Source: Arthrobacter ruber (GTDB taxonomy: Bacteria; Actinomycetota; Actinomycetes; Actinomycetales; Micrococcaceae). From it: 64,000 bases of DNA. The notes under the pieces were generated by a model, which had not been told where the DNA came from, searched no databases, and saw only the letters and a program-made list of their open reading frames with translations. This document shows, piece by piece, positions 34,495 to 43,835 of this stretch (the stretch's first letter is position 1; each line of letters starts with the position of its first letter). Both the position numbers and the translations under genes were made by a program. The DNA is taken from positions 124,001-188,000 of the forward strand of contig NZ_PPTH01000015.1 of NCBI RefSeq assembly GCF_002954225.1, in the 5' to 3' direction.

Positions 34495-35640
34495 TCAGTT
34501 TCGCAGCGGTGGGCAACCACCGAGGGTGTCGGTCTCGAGCATGAGCCGCCCGAGTGCGGTCCATGCGGCGCCGTAGTAGGTGCTGTACTGCTGCGCCAGC
34601 CGGCTGGCCCTGTCGAGGTCCTCGGCGGAGGTGGACGTATCTCCCGCCGACGCGGAGGCGGCCGCCCGGGCCAGGTACGCGAGGGGATGCTCGTCGGTGT
34701 TGAGGGCAGTTCCGCCGAGATCGAGCGCCGCCGGCAGCTGGTCGTCCCGCGTCAGCGGTTGGACTAGCTGTGCGGCGAGTTGCCGGTCCTCGTCGCGGCA
34801 CGACTCGGCGAAGCGGATGGGCAAGCGGGCGGCGTCGTAGCTGTAGCGCACGTCCTGGTCCATCCCCGTGGCGCCCGGCATGGCGTTGACCGCTCCCGCT
34901 GCAGTGACCTGCGCCCAGTCCGGTGGCAGCGGACTCTTCGCCAGGAGCGCGGCCGTGACTTCCGTGCCGCCCGTCACCAGCTCCGTCCACCGTTCGTCCC
35001 CGGTGCTGTCGGCGAGGACGCCGAAGGCGACGGGTGATGCGTAGGACGGGTTGTAGGGGTAGTCGGGGCCGGTGGCAGCCCAGACCCCGGGGAGCAGTAT
35101 CCGCCCCAGGGGAGTGGGCGCCGTCATGGAGTCCATGATCGCTCCCGCCAGCGAGTTGCCCGCTTCGGTGAATTCCGGACGGTCGAAGTGGGTTCCGGCC
35201 AGCACCAGGGCCCGCGCCGCATCGACGTCGGCGTCGGACGCCGGTTCGCTGTCCACGATCCCGCCGTCCTGCCATCGCCAGGCGAGGAGGCCGTCGTCGC
35301 GCATCAGGTTGGTCTGCGTCCATCGCCAGATGGACTCGAAGCCCTCCTCGTCGTCGGCGCCGAGGGCGATGAGCAGGCCGTACGCCTGGCCTTCGCTGAC
35401 AGTGTCCCCGCCCTGGTCCCGGCGTACCACGCGGCCGTCGTCGACCCAGTTCTCCAGGAAGTCCGTTGCCGCTTCCTCGGCGGTCAGGATGTCCTCCGCG
35501 ACCGGGCCGTCATCGGTGGTCTCCGGCGTCGAGCTCTTGGTGAACGGGAGCAGGCCGGTGGACCAGAGCGCGATCACGACCGTGGCCGCGAGTGCCGCCG
35601 TACCGCACGCGATGATCCACGCCAGGGTCCCTCGTCTCAC
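34495..35640 (-). CDS. Membrane-anchored GH8-like glycosyl hydrolase (BcsZ-type)
   Basis: A 381-aa protein with one N-terminal membrane helix (IIACGTAALAATVVIALW) and an extracellular (alpha/alpha)6-type catalytic domain. Features of the family: TVSEGQAYGLLIAL (Glu of the catalytic pair), DGLLAWRWQDG, SDADVDAARALVLAG (catalytic Asp) and YNPSYASPVAFG. BcsZ-like enzymes trim beta-glucans during synthesis. It lies in the same operon as a BcsA-like synthase. The GTG start overlaps the DUF4397 stop (GTGA) with no ribosome site of its own, so translation is coupled. Confidence 0.82.
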   Translation of the reverse strand: MRRGTLAWIIACGTAALAATVVIALWSTGLLPFTKSSTPETTDDGPVAEDILTAEEAATDFLENWVDDGRVVRRDQGGDTVSEGQAYGLLIALGADDEEGFESIWRWTQTNLMRDDGLLAWRWQDGGIVDSEPASDADVDAARALVLAGTHFDRPEFTEAGNSLAGAIMDSMTAPTPLGRILLPGVWAATGPDYPYNPSYASPVAFGVLADSTGDERWTELVTGGTEVTAALLAKSPLPPDWAQVTAAGAVNAMPGATGMDQDVRYSYDAARLPIRFAESCRDEDRQLAAQLVQPLTRDDQLPAALDLGGTALNTDEHPLAYLARAAASASAGDTSTSAEDLDRASRLAQQYSTYYGAAWTALGRLMLETDTLGGCPPLRN

Positions 35641-36599
35641 GGGCGGCGCCGGACGGGTACCGGCAGGAGCCCCTGCGATGCACCGCGCGCCACGACGACG
35701 ACGGCGGCCAGGCCGGCCGCGACGAGAGGCGCGACGTGCCACGGACTTGCGGAACCGGTTGCAGCGCTGTCCCGGGGGCCCGCGGAGAGGGGCGCGGATC
35801 CTGTGTTGGTGCCGCCCACGGGGGTGTCGGTGACCGTGGCGCTGTCGGAGATGGGCTTGATCGTGAGTCCACCGGACGCGTTGTCGAGCACGAGCAGCGT
35901 GTTCACGCTGCCGGGGAGGAGATCGACGGTCGCCAGGCTGCGCTCCCCGTTCTTGAAGAGCTGCAGTTCCCACGGGCCCGCGTCGACCGTCGCATAGCCG
36001 GTGACCTGTCCACTCTTCGCGCCGACCGCGATCGGGTCGCCCATGATGGTCTGGATGTCCACCGTCTCGGCGAGAGTGCTCGCCTGGAGGACACGGATCC
36101 GGGCCCGGCCGTCCTCGGGCGCGGTGAGGTCGTCGACGATGACCTTGGCCGTCAGATCCGCGTTCTTCCCCAGCACGGCGAGGGTGACCGGCTGGTTCTC
36201 CTGGACGGTGATGAGCTGGCTCAGGGCCGGATCGGTATCAGGAGCGCTGTCCGCGGGCGTCATGTCCACCACGAAGGTTCCGGCCGGCAGCCGGAGGTAC
36301 TCGGAGACGTCCCCGTAGGCCACATCCTCCAGCTCGAACAGGACCTCACCCCCGGCGACGGCGGTGAGCTCGACGTCGACGGTCTTGGTGTCGGGGGAGA
36401 GATGGGCGACCCTCGCCCAGCCTCCGGATGTCTGCGGCTCCTCGGCTGCCACGGCCGGGGCGGCCGAGACGGCGCCGTACATCGCCGCGGCGACGACGAC
36501 GGCGAGCATCCCTCTGGTGGTGCGCAGGCGGGTGGTCCGTGCCGCCGGCTGCGTGCCCGAGGCGGCGTGGTCCGGGGAGTCCTGGGTGTGAGCGGTCAT
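35637..36599 (-). CDS. DUF4397 surface protein
   Basis: A 320-aa exported protein. The signal peptide (GMLAVVVAAAMYGAVSAAPAVA) is preceded by a 30-residue basic tail. Two DUF4397 beta-sandwich repeats follow (ARVAHLSPDTKTVDVEL..AYGDVSEYLRLPAGTFVV, and ARIRVLQASTLAETVDI). A Ser/Thr/Gly linker and a C-terminal membrane helix with basic end complete it. No clear LPXTG is present. Often found beside class F sortases. The ATG at 36599 has AGGA upstream. Function unknown; probably envelope-associated. Confidence 0.83.
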   Translation of the reverse strand: MTAHTQDSPDHAASGTQPAARTTRLRTTRGMLAVVVAAAMYGAVSAAPAVAAEEPQTSGGWARVAHLSPDTKTVDVELTAVAGGEVLFELEDVAYGDVSEYLRLPAGTFVVDMTPADSAPDTDPALSQLITVQENQPVTLAVLGKNADLTAKVIVDDLTAPEDGRARIRVLQASTLAETVDIQTIMGDPIAVGAKSGQVTGYATVDAGPWELQLFKNGERSLATVDLLPGSVNTLLVLDNASGGLTIKPISDSATVTDTPVGGTNTGSAPLSAGPRDSAATGSASPWHVAPLVAAGLAAVVVVARGASQGLLPVPVRRRP

Positions 36600-36666
36600 A
36601 GTGATCGTCCTGAACGGTAGAGGGGAATGGTGGATGCGGCCGGAGCCGGGACGGAGCGGAGGGCGG

Positions 36667-38682
36667 TCACTGGGCGGGCAGGACGTCGGTCGGTGCGTCG
36701 ACCGAGAAGGTCGAGAGCACGCCCGTGTCCGTCTGGACCGCCGACTGCACGGCGAAGGCACCACCGAGGTTCTCGAACCATGCCTGGTGATCGGCGGCTG
36801 CGGCTGTGCCCGGAGCCAGCGCCCCGCCGTCGGACTCGGTGATCAGCACCTGCCGGCGGACCGTCCCGTCCTCGCCTGCTACGGGAGGGAAGGACACGGA
36901 GAGCGAGTCGTCGAGCGCGGCACGGCGGCTGAGCGCCGCGACGATCCGCGTGTCGACCTGCCCCGAGACCAGCTGTGCCCGGGCGTCGTCGTCGAGACGG
37001 AGGGTGGGGTTCTGCACGAGCTCGGCACCCAGCGAGGCACGGCGTGCGGCCAGCTGGTCCTCCTGCTCGGTGTGCACGGCGATGCCCTCGGGGTGAATGC
37101 GGCGCACGTCGACCTGCTGCGACCCCACACCGAAGGACGCCACGACGGCGGAGTTGGTGAGCGCGCCGTTGACCTGCGGGAACTGCTCCGCGGAGGTGCG
37201 CATCGAATCGGTGGTGACGATGTAGTCCGAATCCCGCCACCCGTTGGGCGACGCATCCATCACGTCCGCGTCGGTGTCCATCTTGTAGTACCAGATCACG
37301 TTGTCGCGCTCGAAGCCGCTGCGCACGAGGTCCACCCAGAGGGCGTCGTCGACGATCATCCGATCCTCCTCGGGGACATGCGCCTCGAGCCAGGCCTGTG
37401 CCTGGACGGTCGGCTCGTCGAGGTCTGAGAACAGGAAGCCCCGGAGCTGGTTGGCCCAGAGCGGGACAGCGACGAGGGTGGTGATCACGGCGGCTGCCAC
37501 CACGGCACCGCCTGCGACTCGGTGGGCCCCCGAGCCGCGTCGCAGCGCGGAGGCCGCCTTGCCGACCACACCCGCGATCAGGAGTGCGGCGAACGGCAGG
37601 AGCATGATGATGTAGGGCACCGGCAGGTAGCTGCCCGGCCGGAACATGAAGGCCACGAGGGCCAGCACCAGCACTGCATACGGGCGCAGCTTGGTGATGA
37701 AGAGACCGGCGATCGCGGCGGCAGCGCCGGCCGCGATGAACACCGGGTCCAGCTGCCACCACATGCCCAGGGTTCGGCTGAGCTGGCTCTCGGGATCGGC
37801 GAGGGATCCGCTCGAGGCACGCGACGAGAGCTGGAAGGCCACACCCTCGAAGAGGCTGACACGGTTCGGTCCGGGAACCAGTTCTCCCTTGACCGTCGCG
37901 AACAGGATGTATCCGAAGCCGACCAGTGCGAGCATCGTCGTCGCGACCGCCAGCGTGTAGCGCCGGGTGGCCGGCCACGCGGACCGGTACATGACGAAGG
38001 CCAGCAGCGGCAGGGCCAGCAGGTAGGTCTCCTTGGTCAGCACCGCGATACCGAACATCACTGCTGCGCTGACGAATCCCGCCAGCTGGTGCCTGCGGCT
38101 CGTGGCGAGGACCAGGGCACCCAGGAGCCACGGGGTGGCGACGTTGTCCAGGTACACGGTGCGGTGGAACTGCAGGGCCAGCGGGGACAGGGCGAACAGG
38201 AGCGCGGCTCCCGACGCCGCGGTACGGCTCAGGCCGATCCTGCGGCCGAGCAGCCAGAGCAGGCCGACACTGATGACGGTCGCCACGAGGACGGCCTCAC
38301 GGCCGGCCATCACGGCGGTGTCCCAGCGCTCGAAGGCGCCGGTGAGCTGGGCGTACCCGGCCAGCTGGATCCACCCCAGGGGCGGATGGTCGTACCAGTA
38401 GGTGTAGTGGGCCAACTCGCCGAGGTGCACGATGGCCCAAGCCTGGGCCACGTAGGTGCCCTCGTCGTCGATGCGCTGGGGAGACCCTGCCATGTTCCAT
38501 GCCTGGACGACGCCGGCGAGGAGCAGCACGGGAACGAGGAAGAGGGGCGCGCGTCCGTGGACGCGCATCCAGCGCTGGCGGGCCGATTGGCGCGATCGCC
38601 TGGCGGGTGGCTGCTCGATCGGACGGACCGGTGGCGGCGAGGAGCGCTCCACGGTGGGGGAGCGGTGGATGGTGCTGGTCAT
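36667..38682 (-). CDS. GT39-like (PMT/ArnT) membrane glycosyltransferase
   Basis: A 671-aa protein with a basic N-terminal tail, about 11-12 membrane helices and a C-terminal extracytoplasmic domain of about 230 residues. The catalytic-loop signature after helix 1 is RIDDEGTYVAQAWAI, and WYDHPPLGWIQLAGY follows, as in lipid-linked-sugar dependent GT-C enzymes. It should use a polyprenyl-phosphate sugar outside the membrane. Its ATG overlaps the upstream GT2 stop (ATGA). The acceptor is unknown; DUF4397 protein or a glucan are candidates. Confidence 0.85.
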   Translation of the reverse strand: MTSTIHRSPTVERSSPPPVRPIEQPPARRSRQSARQRWMRVHGRAPLFLVPVLLLAGVVQAWNMAGSPQRIDDEGTYVAQAWAIVHLGELAHYTYWYDHPPLGWIQLAGYAQLTGAFERWDTAVMAGREAVLVATVISVGLLWLLGRRIGLSRTAASGAALLFALSPLALQFHRTVYLDNVATPWLLGALVLATSRRHQLAGFVSAAVMFGIAVLTKETYLLALPLLAFVMYRSAWPATRRYTLAVATTMLALVGFGYILFATVKGELVPGPNRVSLFEGVAFQLSSRASSGSLADPESQLSRTLGMWWQLDPVFIAAGAAAAIAGLFITKLRPYAVLVLALVAFMFRPGSYLPVPYIIMLLPFAALLIAGVVGKAASALRRGSGAHRVAGGAVVAAAVITTLVAVPLWANQLRGFLFSDLDEPTVQAQAWLEAHVPEEDRMIVDDALWVDLVRSGFERDNVIWYYKMDTDADVMDASPNGWRDSDYIVTTDSMRTSAEQFPQVNGALTNSAVVASFGVGSQQVDVRRIHPEGIAVHTEQEDQLAARRASLGAELVQNPTLRLDDDARAQLVSGQVDTRIVAALSRRAALDDSLSVSFPPVAGEDGTVRRQVLITESDGGALAPGTAAAADHQAWFENLGGAFAVQSAVQTDTGVLSTFSVDAPTDVLPAQ

Positions 38683-40214
38683 GTGGTGGCTCCCTGGGTG
38701 CTGATGCGCGGGGCGGCGGAGGAGGCGGCAACACCCACGAGTTCGCGCTCGTGTGCCGGGGCTTCGGTCGGCGTGCGGTGTGCGCCGGTGTGCTCTGTCT
38801 TCTCCCAGGAGTTCTCGCCCTTGAGCTGGCGGTAGACCGCCCGGACCGCGGCGGCGGCCAGGAAGACCTGGTAGGGGAACGTGCCGAGGACGAGCCGGAC
38901 GTAGTCGCGGACCCGCACCTTCTTGCCGTAGAGACGCCCGAACTCACTGAGTCCGGCCGCTTCGGCCGCCAGCGTGACGATGGTGGGACCGAGCGGGAGG
39001 AACGTGATCAGGGCGACGATGACGGGAACCTTCGCGAAGAGCACCAGGGCGATCGAGACGGGGATGAGCAGGCCGGTCGCGGCCTGCAGGAAGGGCATCG
39101 CCAGGATGTAGCGGGCGAACAGGCGCTGGCGGGTGGTGGGCAGCTTGCGCCACTCGCCCTTGCCCAGCACCTGCAGGAACCCCTGGTTCCATCGTGTCCG
39201 CTGCTTGAACAGGGACTTCAGCGTGCCCGGCGTCTCCTCCCGGGTGACGACCTCGGGGCTGTACGCCACGGCCACCGTGGCTCCCTGGCTGGAGAGCCGA
39301 ACACCGACCTCGCAGTCCTCGGCGAGGCAGTCGGCGTCCCAGCCGTCCGACCACTCGAGCCAGGTGCGCCGGATGAACACGGTGTTCCCGCCGAGGGGGA
39401 TGAACTTGGCATTGGCGTGGAAGTGCAGCCGGGAGCGGAACCAGAAGTAGTACTCGAGCACGTTGCGCAGCGACCACCACGTGGTCTCGAAGTTCATGAG
39501 CTGCACGCCACCCTGCACCACGTCGGCGCCGGTCTCGGTGAAGCGCGAGTCGACGAGCGAGAGGAGCCGGGGGTGGACGTCGTCCTCCGCGTCGAAGACC
39601 CCGATGACCGAGCCGCGCGCCGACTTCAGGGCGAGGTTCAGGGCCTTCGGCTTGTTCTTGGGGACCGAGGAATCGACGACGACCCTGATGAGGTGCGGAT
39701 GCCGGTCCGCGGCGGCGCGGGCCACCGCTTCCGTGCCGGGATCGTCATGCCCGACGATCGCGATGATCTCGAAGTCCGGGTGGTCCTGCTGGGCCAGCTT
39801 GTCCAGGGTCTGCCCCATGACCTCCTCCTCGTGCCTGCCCGGCACGAGGAGCGTGAAGGACTCGGCCGCCGGCCGCGGTGTCCTGGAGAATCCCGTGCGC
39901 TGGAGGCTGTCGCGGGAGCGCCAGGCGTGAAGCATCCACCACAGGGTGGTGACCGCAATGATGGTCAGGAGGATCGCGACCACGATCATGGTGCTGTAAC
40001 CGATCCACTCCCACATGGACCAGTCGGGAAGGATCGATCGGGCCTGCTCCTCCGACACGCCTCCGCCGGTCTCGACTCCTCGGTTGGGAGCCACCTCAGG
40101 AGTCGGGGATTCCTCAGGGATGGGGGTCAGCAGGGGAGCGGGCTCCACAGCTGCTTCGTCGAGTGTTTCGGTACTCGGGTTCAATCGGGCCTTCTCTGCG
40201 CTTCGGGACGTCAA
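38679..40214 (-). CDS. BcsA-like processive GT2 glycosyltransferase
   Basis: A 511-aa membrane enzyme of the cellulose-synthase/hyaluronan-synthase type. One helix (near 70-95) precedes the cytoplasmic GT2 domain with LLVPGRHEEE, DAEDDVHP (DxD), the acidic CLAEDCEVG and QRTRWNQGF (QxxRW). Three to four helices follow. No PilZ domain is seen, so c-di-GMP control is not apparent. With a GH8-like hydrolase downstream it probably makes a beta-glucan-like polymer. The listed start is TTG; a second TTG at 40184 with AAGG upstream is equally possible. Confidence 0.88.
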   Translation of the reverse strand: MTSRSAEKARLNPSTETLDEAAVEPAPLLTPIPEESPTPEVAPNRGVETGGGVSEEQARSILPDWSMWEWIGYSTMIVVAILLTIIAVTTLWWMLHAWRSRDSLQRTGFSRTPRPAAESFTLLVPGRHEEEVMGQTLDKLAQQDHPDFEIIAIVGHDDPGTEAVARAAADRHPHLIRVVVDSSVPKNKPKALNLALKSARGSVIGVFDAEDDVHPRLLSLVDSRFTETGADVVQGGVQLMNFETTWWSLRNVLEYYFWFRSRLHFHANAKFIPLGGNTVFIRRTWLEWSDGWDADCLAEDCEVGVRLSSQGATVAVAYSPEVVTREETPGTLKSLFKQRTRWNQGFLQVLGKGEWRKLPTTRQRLFARYILAMPFLQAATGLLIPVSIALVLFAKVPVIVALITFLPLGPTIVTLAAEAAGLSEFGRLYGKKVRVRDYVRLVLGTFPYQVFLAAAAVRAVYRQLKGENSWEKTEHTGAHRTPTEAPAHERELVGVAASSAAPRISTQGATT

Positions 40215-40621
40215 CAGGACACCCGATCAGCAATGGCACCGCGGCGGCGGATGACTGATCGGAGGGGCGGTCGATCTCAGAAAAGAACGGGCCCGGATCG
40301 CTGAGGACGACGCCGGCCGGGCCATGACCCGGAACGGTGGGGCTCCCGGACAACCGCACGCGGTTGCCCGGATGTCGGCGGCGCGTTGGGGGTACTCCAG
40401 TCTCACGAGAGCACAACGCCGCTGACCCGTTCAGGGGGACCACGCAAGCTTGATGGAGTAGGTGCACGGCTCCATCTGCTGCTATCGGCGTTGAAGGCAG
40501 TGCGTCGATCCGGGAAGCTACGTCCCTGCGAACAGGGGGTGTAGGGCTTTTCCCTCGTCTTCAACGATAGGGAGAGCACGGCTAACTCTCACGAAACTGC
40601 CGTACCTGTCTCTTTACGCGT

Positions 40622-40705
40622 ACTACTTGGAAGTACTCGGGAGCTACTGGTCCACCGGCAGCATCGTGCAGCGCATATCCTGCCCGTAAGCAGATGTTCT
40701 AGGCT
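40622..40705 (+). promoter_or_regulatory. Cluster of GTACT repeats with TAGGCT -10 upstream of beta-helix gene
   Basis: TACTT-GG-AAGTA (40624-40635) is a perfect inverted repeat, followed by AGTACT and GAGCTACT (40632-40648). TAGGCT (40700-40705) repeats the CTAGGCTC string of the 8208 and 58940 promoters, but the nearest box is 51 nt away, not 24. It may be a variant of the same regulon. The rest of the 40215-40850 interval shows no further gene or hairpin of note. Confidence 0.4.
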
Positions 40706-40850
40706 CCTGGCAGGGCCCCCGGGATACTCGGTGGCCCGCCATGAGCAGGCAGGGTCCGGCCCAGGGCGGGACGAGTGCCGTCTGTCACAGGCTGCAGTGC
40801 TGCATAGTAGGGAGTGGGATCCTGCCGGACAGGCGCTGATTCCTCCTGTG

Positions 40851-41867
40851 ATGGAAGGGACGAGGACCGTGAGGTGCACGGCGACGGGTAGTACAGCCAC
40901 CACGGTCCGCCGTGTCCCGGCTCCCGCAGCCGGTTCCTCTGCGGACTCCGCGCCCACCATCCAGGGCGCCATCGACGCCGCTCACCGACGTGGCGGAGAG
41001 GTGGTCCAGCTCTCGGGGGGCACCTATCTGCTCTCGCGACCCCTCATGCTCCTCGACGGTGTCACCCTCAGGGGAGAGGGCGCCACGAGCACGCGTGTCA
41101 AGGCCGGTCCGCAATTCCTGGCGGAGACGGGACCCTTCGGAGGCCATCCCCTGATCACCACGAACGGCGCCACGGGGGTCACCATCTCGGACCTCACCGC
41201 GGACCACAGTGGCGACACCCTCGACGGCAACACGACGAACCGGCTCGACGAATACCTGATCGACGTGCGGTACTCCCGTAACGCCGTCGTCCAGCGCGTG
41301 ACGACCGTGAACCCGTTCACCTATTCCATCGCCGTCGTGGCGAGCACCGACTTCTGCATCCTGGGCAACGCCACCTCCGTCGCCACGAACGGCACGTACG
41401 ACCAACTCGACGGCATCCACATCCTGGACTCGGGCTTCGGTGTGGTGCAGGGCAATACGGTGGACCAGGGGACGGGCACCGACGGCGACGACGGCCTGGT
41501 GGCGCACAGCATCGGCGACCCTGTACACGACGTCGCCTACCTGGACAACACGGTGCGCGGTGGCCGCCACGGATCCGCCATGCAGATCGCCGTGGGGGAG
41601 GCCGGTGCGTACAACCTCACGATCAGGAACAACCGGTTCTGGGGGTCCACCAGTGGCCTCATCACCGGCTACTACGGAGGCACCGGGCCCGTGACCGGTG
41701 TGGAGGTGCGGGACAACCACTTCGAGGACAACAGCGGGCCGTCCGTCGACTTCTACGGCAACCTCGAGGGCATCGTGCTCAGTGGCAACACCGCCTCGCG
41801 CAGCGGTGCTTTCACGGTGGTCGACGGGTTCGGCGACCGCGTGGACGACCAAGGCAACAGCTACTGA
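40851..41867 (+). CDS. Right-handed beta-helix (pectate-lyase-like) protein, no signal peptide visible
   Basis: About 338 aa. The body is a parallel beta-helix with pectate-lyase/polysaccharide-lyase-like repeats: VVQLSGGTYLLSRPLMLLDGVTLRG, GVTISDLTADHSG, NPFTYSIAVV, YDQLDGIHILDSG, IRNNRFWG. It is a clear paralogue of the protein at 50662 along its whole length, from a shared CTATGS motif on. The paralogue has an N-terminal membrane/signal helix that is missing here in all frames. Start is uncertain: 40851 (ATG) fits codon use better than GTG 40731. It may bind or cleave the local glycan. Confidence 0.7.
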   Translation: MEGTRTVRCTATGSTATTVRRVPAPAAGSSADSAPTIQGAIDAAHRRGGEVVQLSGGTYLLSRPLMLLDGVTLRGEGATSTRVKAGPQFLAETGPFGGHPLITTNGATGVTISDLTADHSGDTLDGNTTNRLDEYLIDVRYSRNAVVQRVTTVNPFTYSIAVVASTDFCILGNATSVATNGTYDQLDGIHILDSGFGVVQGNTVDQGTGTDGDDGLVAHSIGDPVHDVAYLDNTVRGGRHGSAMQIAVGEAGAYNLTIRNNRFWGSTSGLITGYYGGTGPVTGVEVRDNHFEDNSGPSVDFYGNLEGIVLSGNTASRSGAFTVVDGFGDRVDDQGNSY

Positions 41868-41877
41868 ACCGTCGGCG

Positions 41878-42669
41878 CTACACCAGGGCGGCGTAATACG
41901 TCTCGGGCACGGCGGGGATCTCGCCGTCCGGGAACAGGGCGGCCGCCTGCGTGCCGTACCCCCTGATCATCGCCTCCTTGGCTGCCAACTCCTGGTCGAA
42001 GGTGCCGCTCTCCAGGACGTTCTCGCGGACGAACCGCTCGTCGAGCGGGAAGGACATGCTGTACGGGAAGTCCGCGTAGTAGACCACCCTGTCCGGGAAG
42101 GAACTGCCCACCATGCGGGTGATCAGGTGATCGACGTGCCGACCGGTGCCGAGGGGGCAGAAGAGCAACTCCGCCTTCGTCTGCTGCAACAGATCACCCA
42201 CCTGCGCGCGGAGATCCGCGATCAGGGCGCGGTCGCCCCGGGAGATCCGACCGAGCGCTATGTCGAACCGGTAGGTGGGGTAGCGGTACACCAGTTCCGG
42301 CAGGAACCGCTTGACGAGCTGCGAGCCCGGAGTCGGGTGCCGCAGTCGGAAGAGAGCATCCGCCAGGCCCAGATGCACGTACCGCACACCCAGCTCCTCG
42401 AGCACCTGCCGGTCCTCCACCTTGCGGGCGGCGAACAGGGTATCGGCATCCGGTGCCCTGCACTGGCCGACGAAAGTCCTGGCGGCGCGGGTATGCGGAG
42501 GGGCCGTCGTCTCCGTGAAGATGGTCGCCACAGTGACGTCCCTCGCTCGCGAGCTCTCCTTGATGAGGGCGCCGCAGGACAGCACTGCGTCGTCGAGGTG
42601 GGGGGAGAGGAACAGCCAGGGGTCGTTGCTGAGCAGGGATCTCTGGAGGCGGGGTAGGTTCGTGAGCAC
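41878..42669 (-). CDS. PIG-L family deacetylase
   Basis: A 263-aa zinc-dependent deacetylase. The metal motif FLSPHLDDAVLSCGALI (His-x-Asp-Asp) lies near residue 20, and a distal His is in GTGRHVDHLIT. The family removes acetyl from GlcNAc-containing glycolipids or glycans. It is the last gene of a minus-strand glycan operon that begins at 47757. Start GTG at 42669. It converges with the beta-helix gene, with ten bases between stops. Confidence 0.87.
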   Translation of the reverse strand: MLTNLPRLQRSLLSNDPWLFLSPHLDDAVLSCGALIKESSRARDVTVATIFTETTAPPHTRAARTFVGQCRAPDADTLFAARKVEDRQVLEELGVRYVHLGLADALFRLRHPTPGSQLVKRFLPELVYRYPTYRFDIALGRISRGDRALIADLRAQVGDLLQQTKAELLFCPLGTGRHVDHLITRMVGSSFPDRVVYYADFPYSMSFPLDERFVRENVLESGTFDQELAAKEAMIRGYGTQAAALFPDGEIPAVPETYYAALV

Positions 42670-42709
42670 ACCGAGGCCTTTCGGGAAGAGGATCGGACGA
42701 GTTCCGCGG

Positions 42710-43831
42710 TCAAGCCGGTACGGGTATCCCTACCGCAGCTCGGTAGATGTCCGCCTGCCGCCGCGACTGGACATCCCAGTCGAAGTTGCGGGCGAAGGCA
42801 CGCCCACGGCGTCCGGCGTCGACCAGGGCCGCCTCATCGGAGTAACGCCGCACCAGCTCCGCGGCGAGCGCCTCCGTGTCGAACGGCTCCACCTGCCATC
42901 CGCATCCGGCGGGCACGACCTCACGGAGGCACGGGATGTCGAAGATCATCACGGGAGTACCGCTCGCAAGGGCTTCGACGGCGACGAGCCCGAACGTCTC
43001 GTGGCGGGAGGGTACGACGACGAGGCGTGCCGAGCGCATGAGGGCCAGCTTGTGCTCGCCGGAGACCCAGCCCACCAGCTCCACCGAACTCCCGAGCCCG
43101 AGGGAGGCAATGAGACGTTCGATCTTCTCGGTGTCCGGGCCCGATCCCGCGATGATCAGTTTGTCCCCGATCTGCCGGGCAGCTGTCGCCCACGCCGCGA
43201 GCAGCAGGTCGAGGCCCTTGAGGTGCAGCTCCAGCCGTCCCACGAACAGGACGTGCCGGCCCAGTCCGATCTCACCCTCGAGCGACTCAGGGCTGATCCC
43301 GTTTCCGACCACGTCCACCGAGGCCGCAGGATTGAGTGCGGCGAGCTTGCTCGCCGTGCCCTGGGAGACCGCGATGAGGCTGTGGTGGGAGCGGACGCCG
43401 AGGCGTTCGAGCCAGTGCAGCGGGAGCTTGTACTGCCGTGCCTTGTCGCGCGCGTGAAGCCATTGCACCATCCCCACGGTGGGCCTGCCCGCCCAGAGGG
43501 GAGCTGCCATCGTGGAGAACGGCGCGAAGAAATCCTCGACGACGAGGTCGGCGTCCTGCCGGCGCCGTCGCGTCTCCAAAGGGAGCCGGACGATGTAGCC
43601 CAGGAGCCGGGTGAGCCTGTTGCGTCCCTGCCCGATACCGACGGGCACGTAGCGCACGCCGTCCTGTACCCGCTCCCGGGCGCCGGGGTAGGTGGTGGTC
43701 AGCACCGTCACATCGAAGCCGAGGGCTGCCAGGCGCCGGTTGATCTGGTGCGTGCGCACCGACCCACCCCCTGCTCCCGGCATGAGGGGGTCCTCGAAGC
43801 CGAGATGGAGCACCCGCAGATCTGCAGCCAC
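42710..43831 (-). CDS. GT4 family glycosyltransferase
   Basis: A 373-aa GT-B enzyme. The acceptor side shows HLGFEDPLMPGAGGGSVRTHQI; the donor side HVLFVGRLELHLKGLDLLLAAW, KLIIAGSGP, and HETFGLVAVEALASGTPVMIFD with the EX7E pattern. I chose GTG 43831, which has AGGTAGGA just upstream, over the longer frame. It lies 4 bases after the stop of the preceding gene. Mannosyl- or glucosyltransferase activity is likely by family only. Confidence 0.87.
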   Translation of the reverse strand: MAADLRVLHLGFEDPLMPGAGGGSVRTHQINRRLAALGFDVTVLTTTYPGARERVQDGVRYVPVGIGQGRNRLTRLLGYIVRLPLETRRRRQDADLVVEDFFAPFSTMAAPLWAGRPTVGMVQWLHARDKARQYKLPLHWLERLGVRSHHSLIAVSQGTASKLAALNPAASVDVVGNGISPESLEGEIGLGRHVLFVGRLELHLKGLDLLLAAWATAARQIGDKLIIAGSGPDTEKIERLIASLGLGSSVELVGWVSGEHKLALMRSARLVVVPSRHETFGLVAVEALASGTPVMIFDIPCLREVVPAGCGWQVEPFDTEALAAELVRRYSDEAALVDAGRRGRAFARNFDWDVQSRRQADIYRAAVGIPVPA

Positions 43832-43835
43832 GGTC

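Noticed and set aside
40731-40850. Forty-codon N-terminal extension of the beta-helix protein at 40851
   Set aside because: Third codon positions are much less GC-rich than in the gene body, no signal peptide appears and the paralogue has nothing similar.
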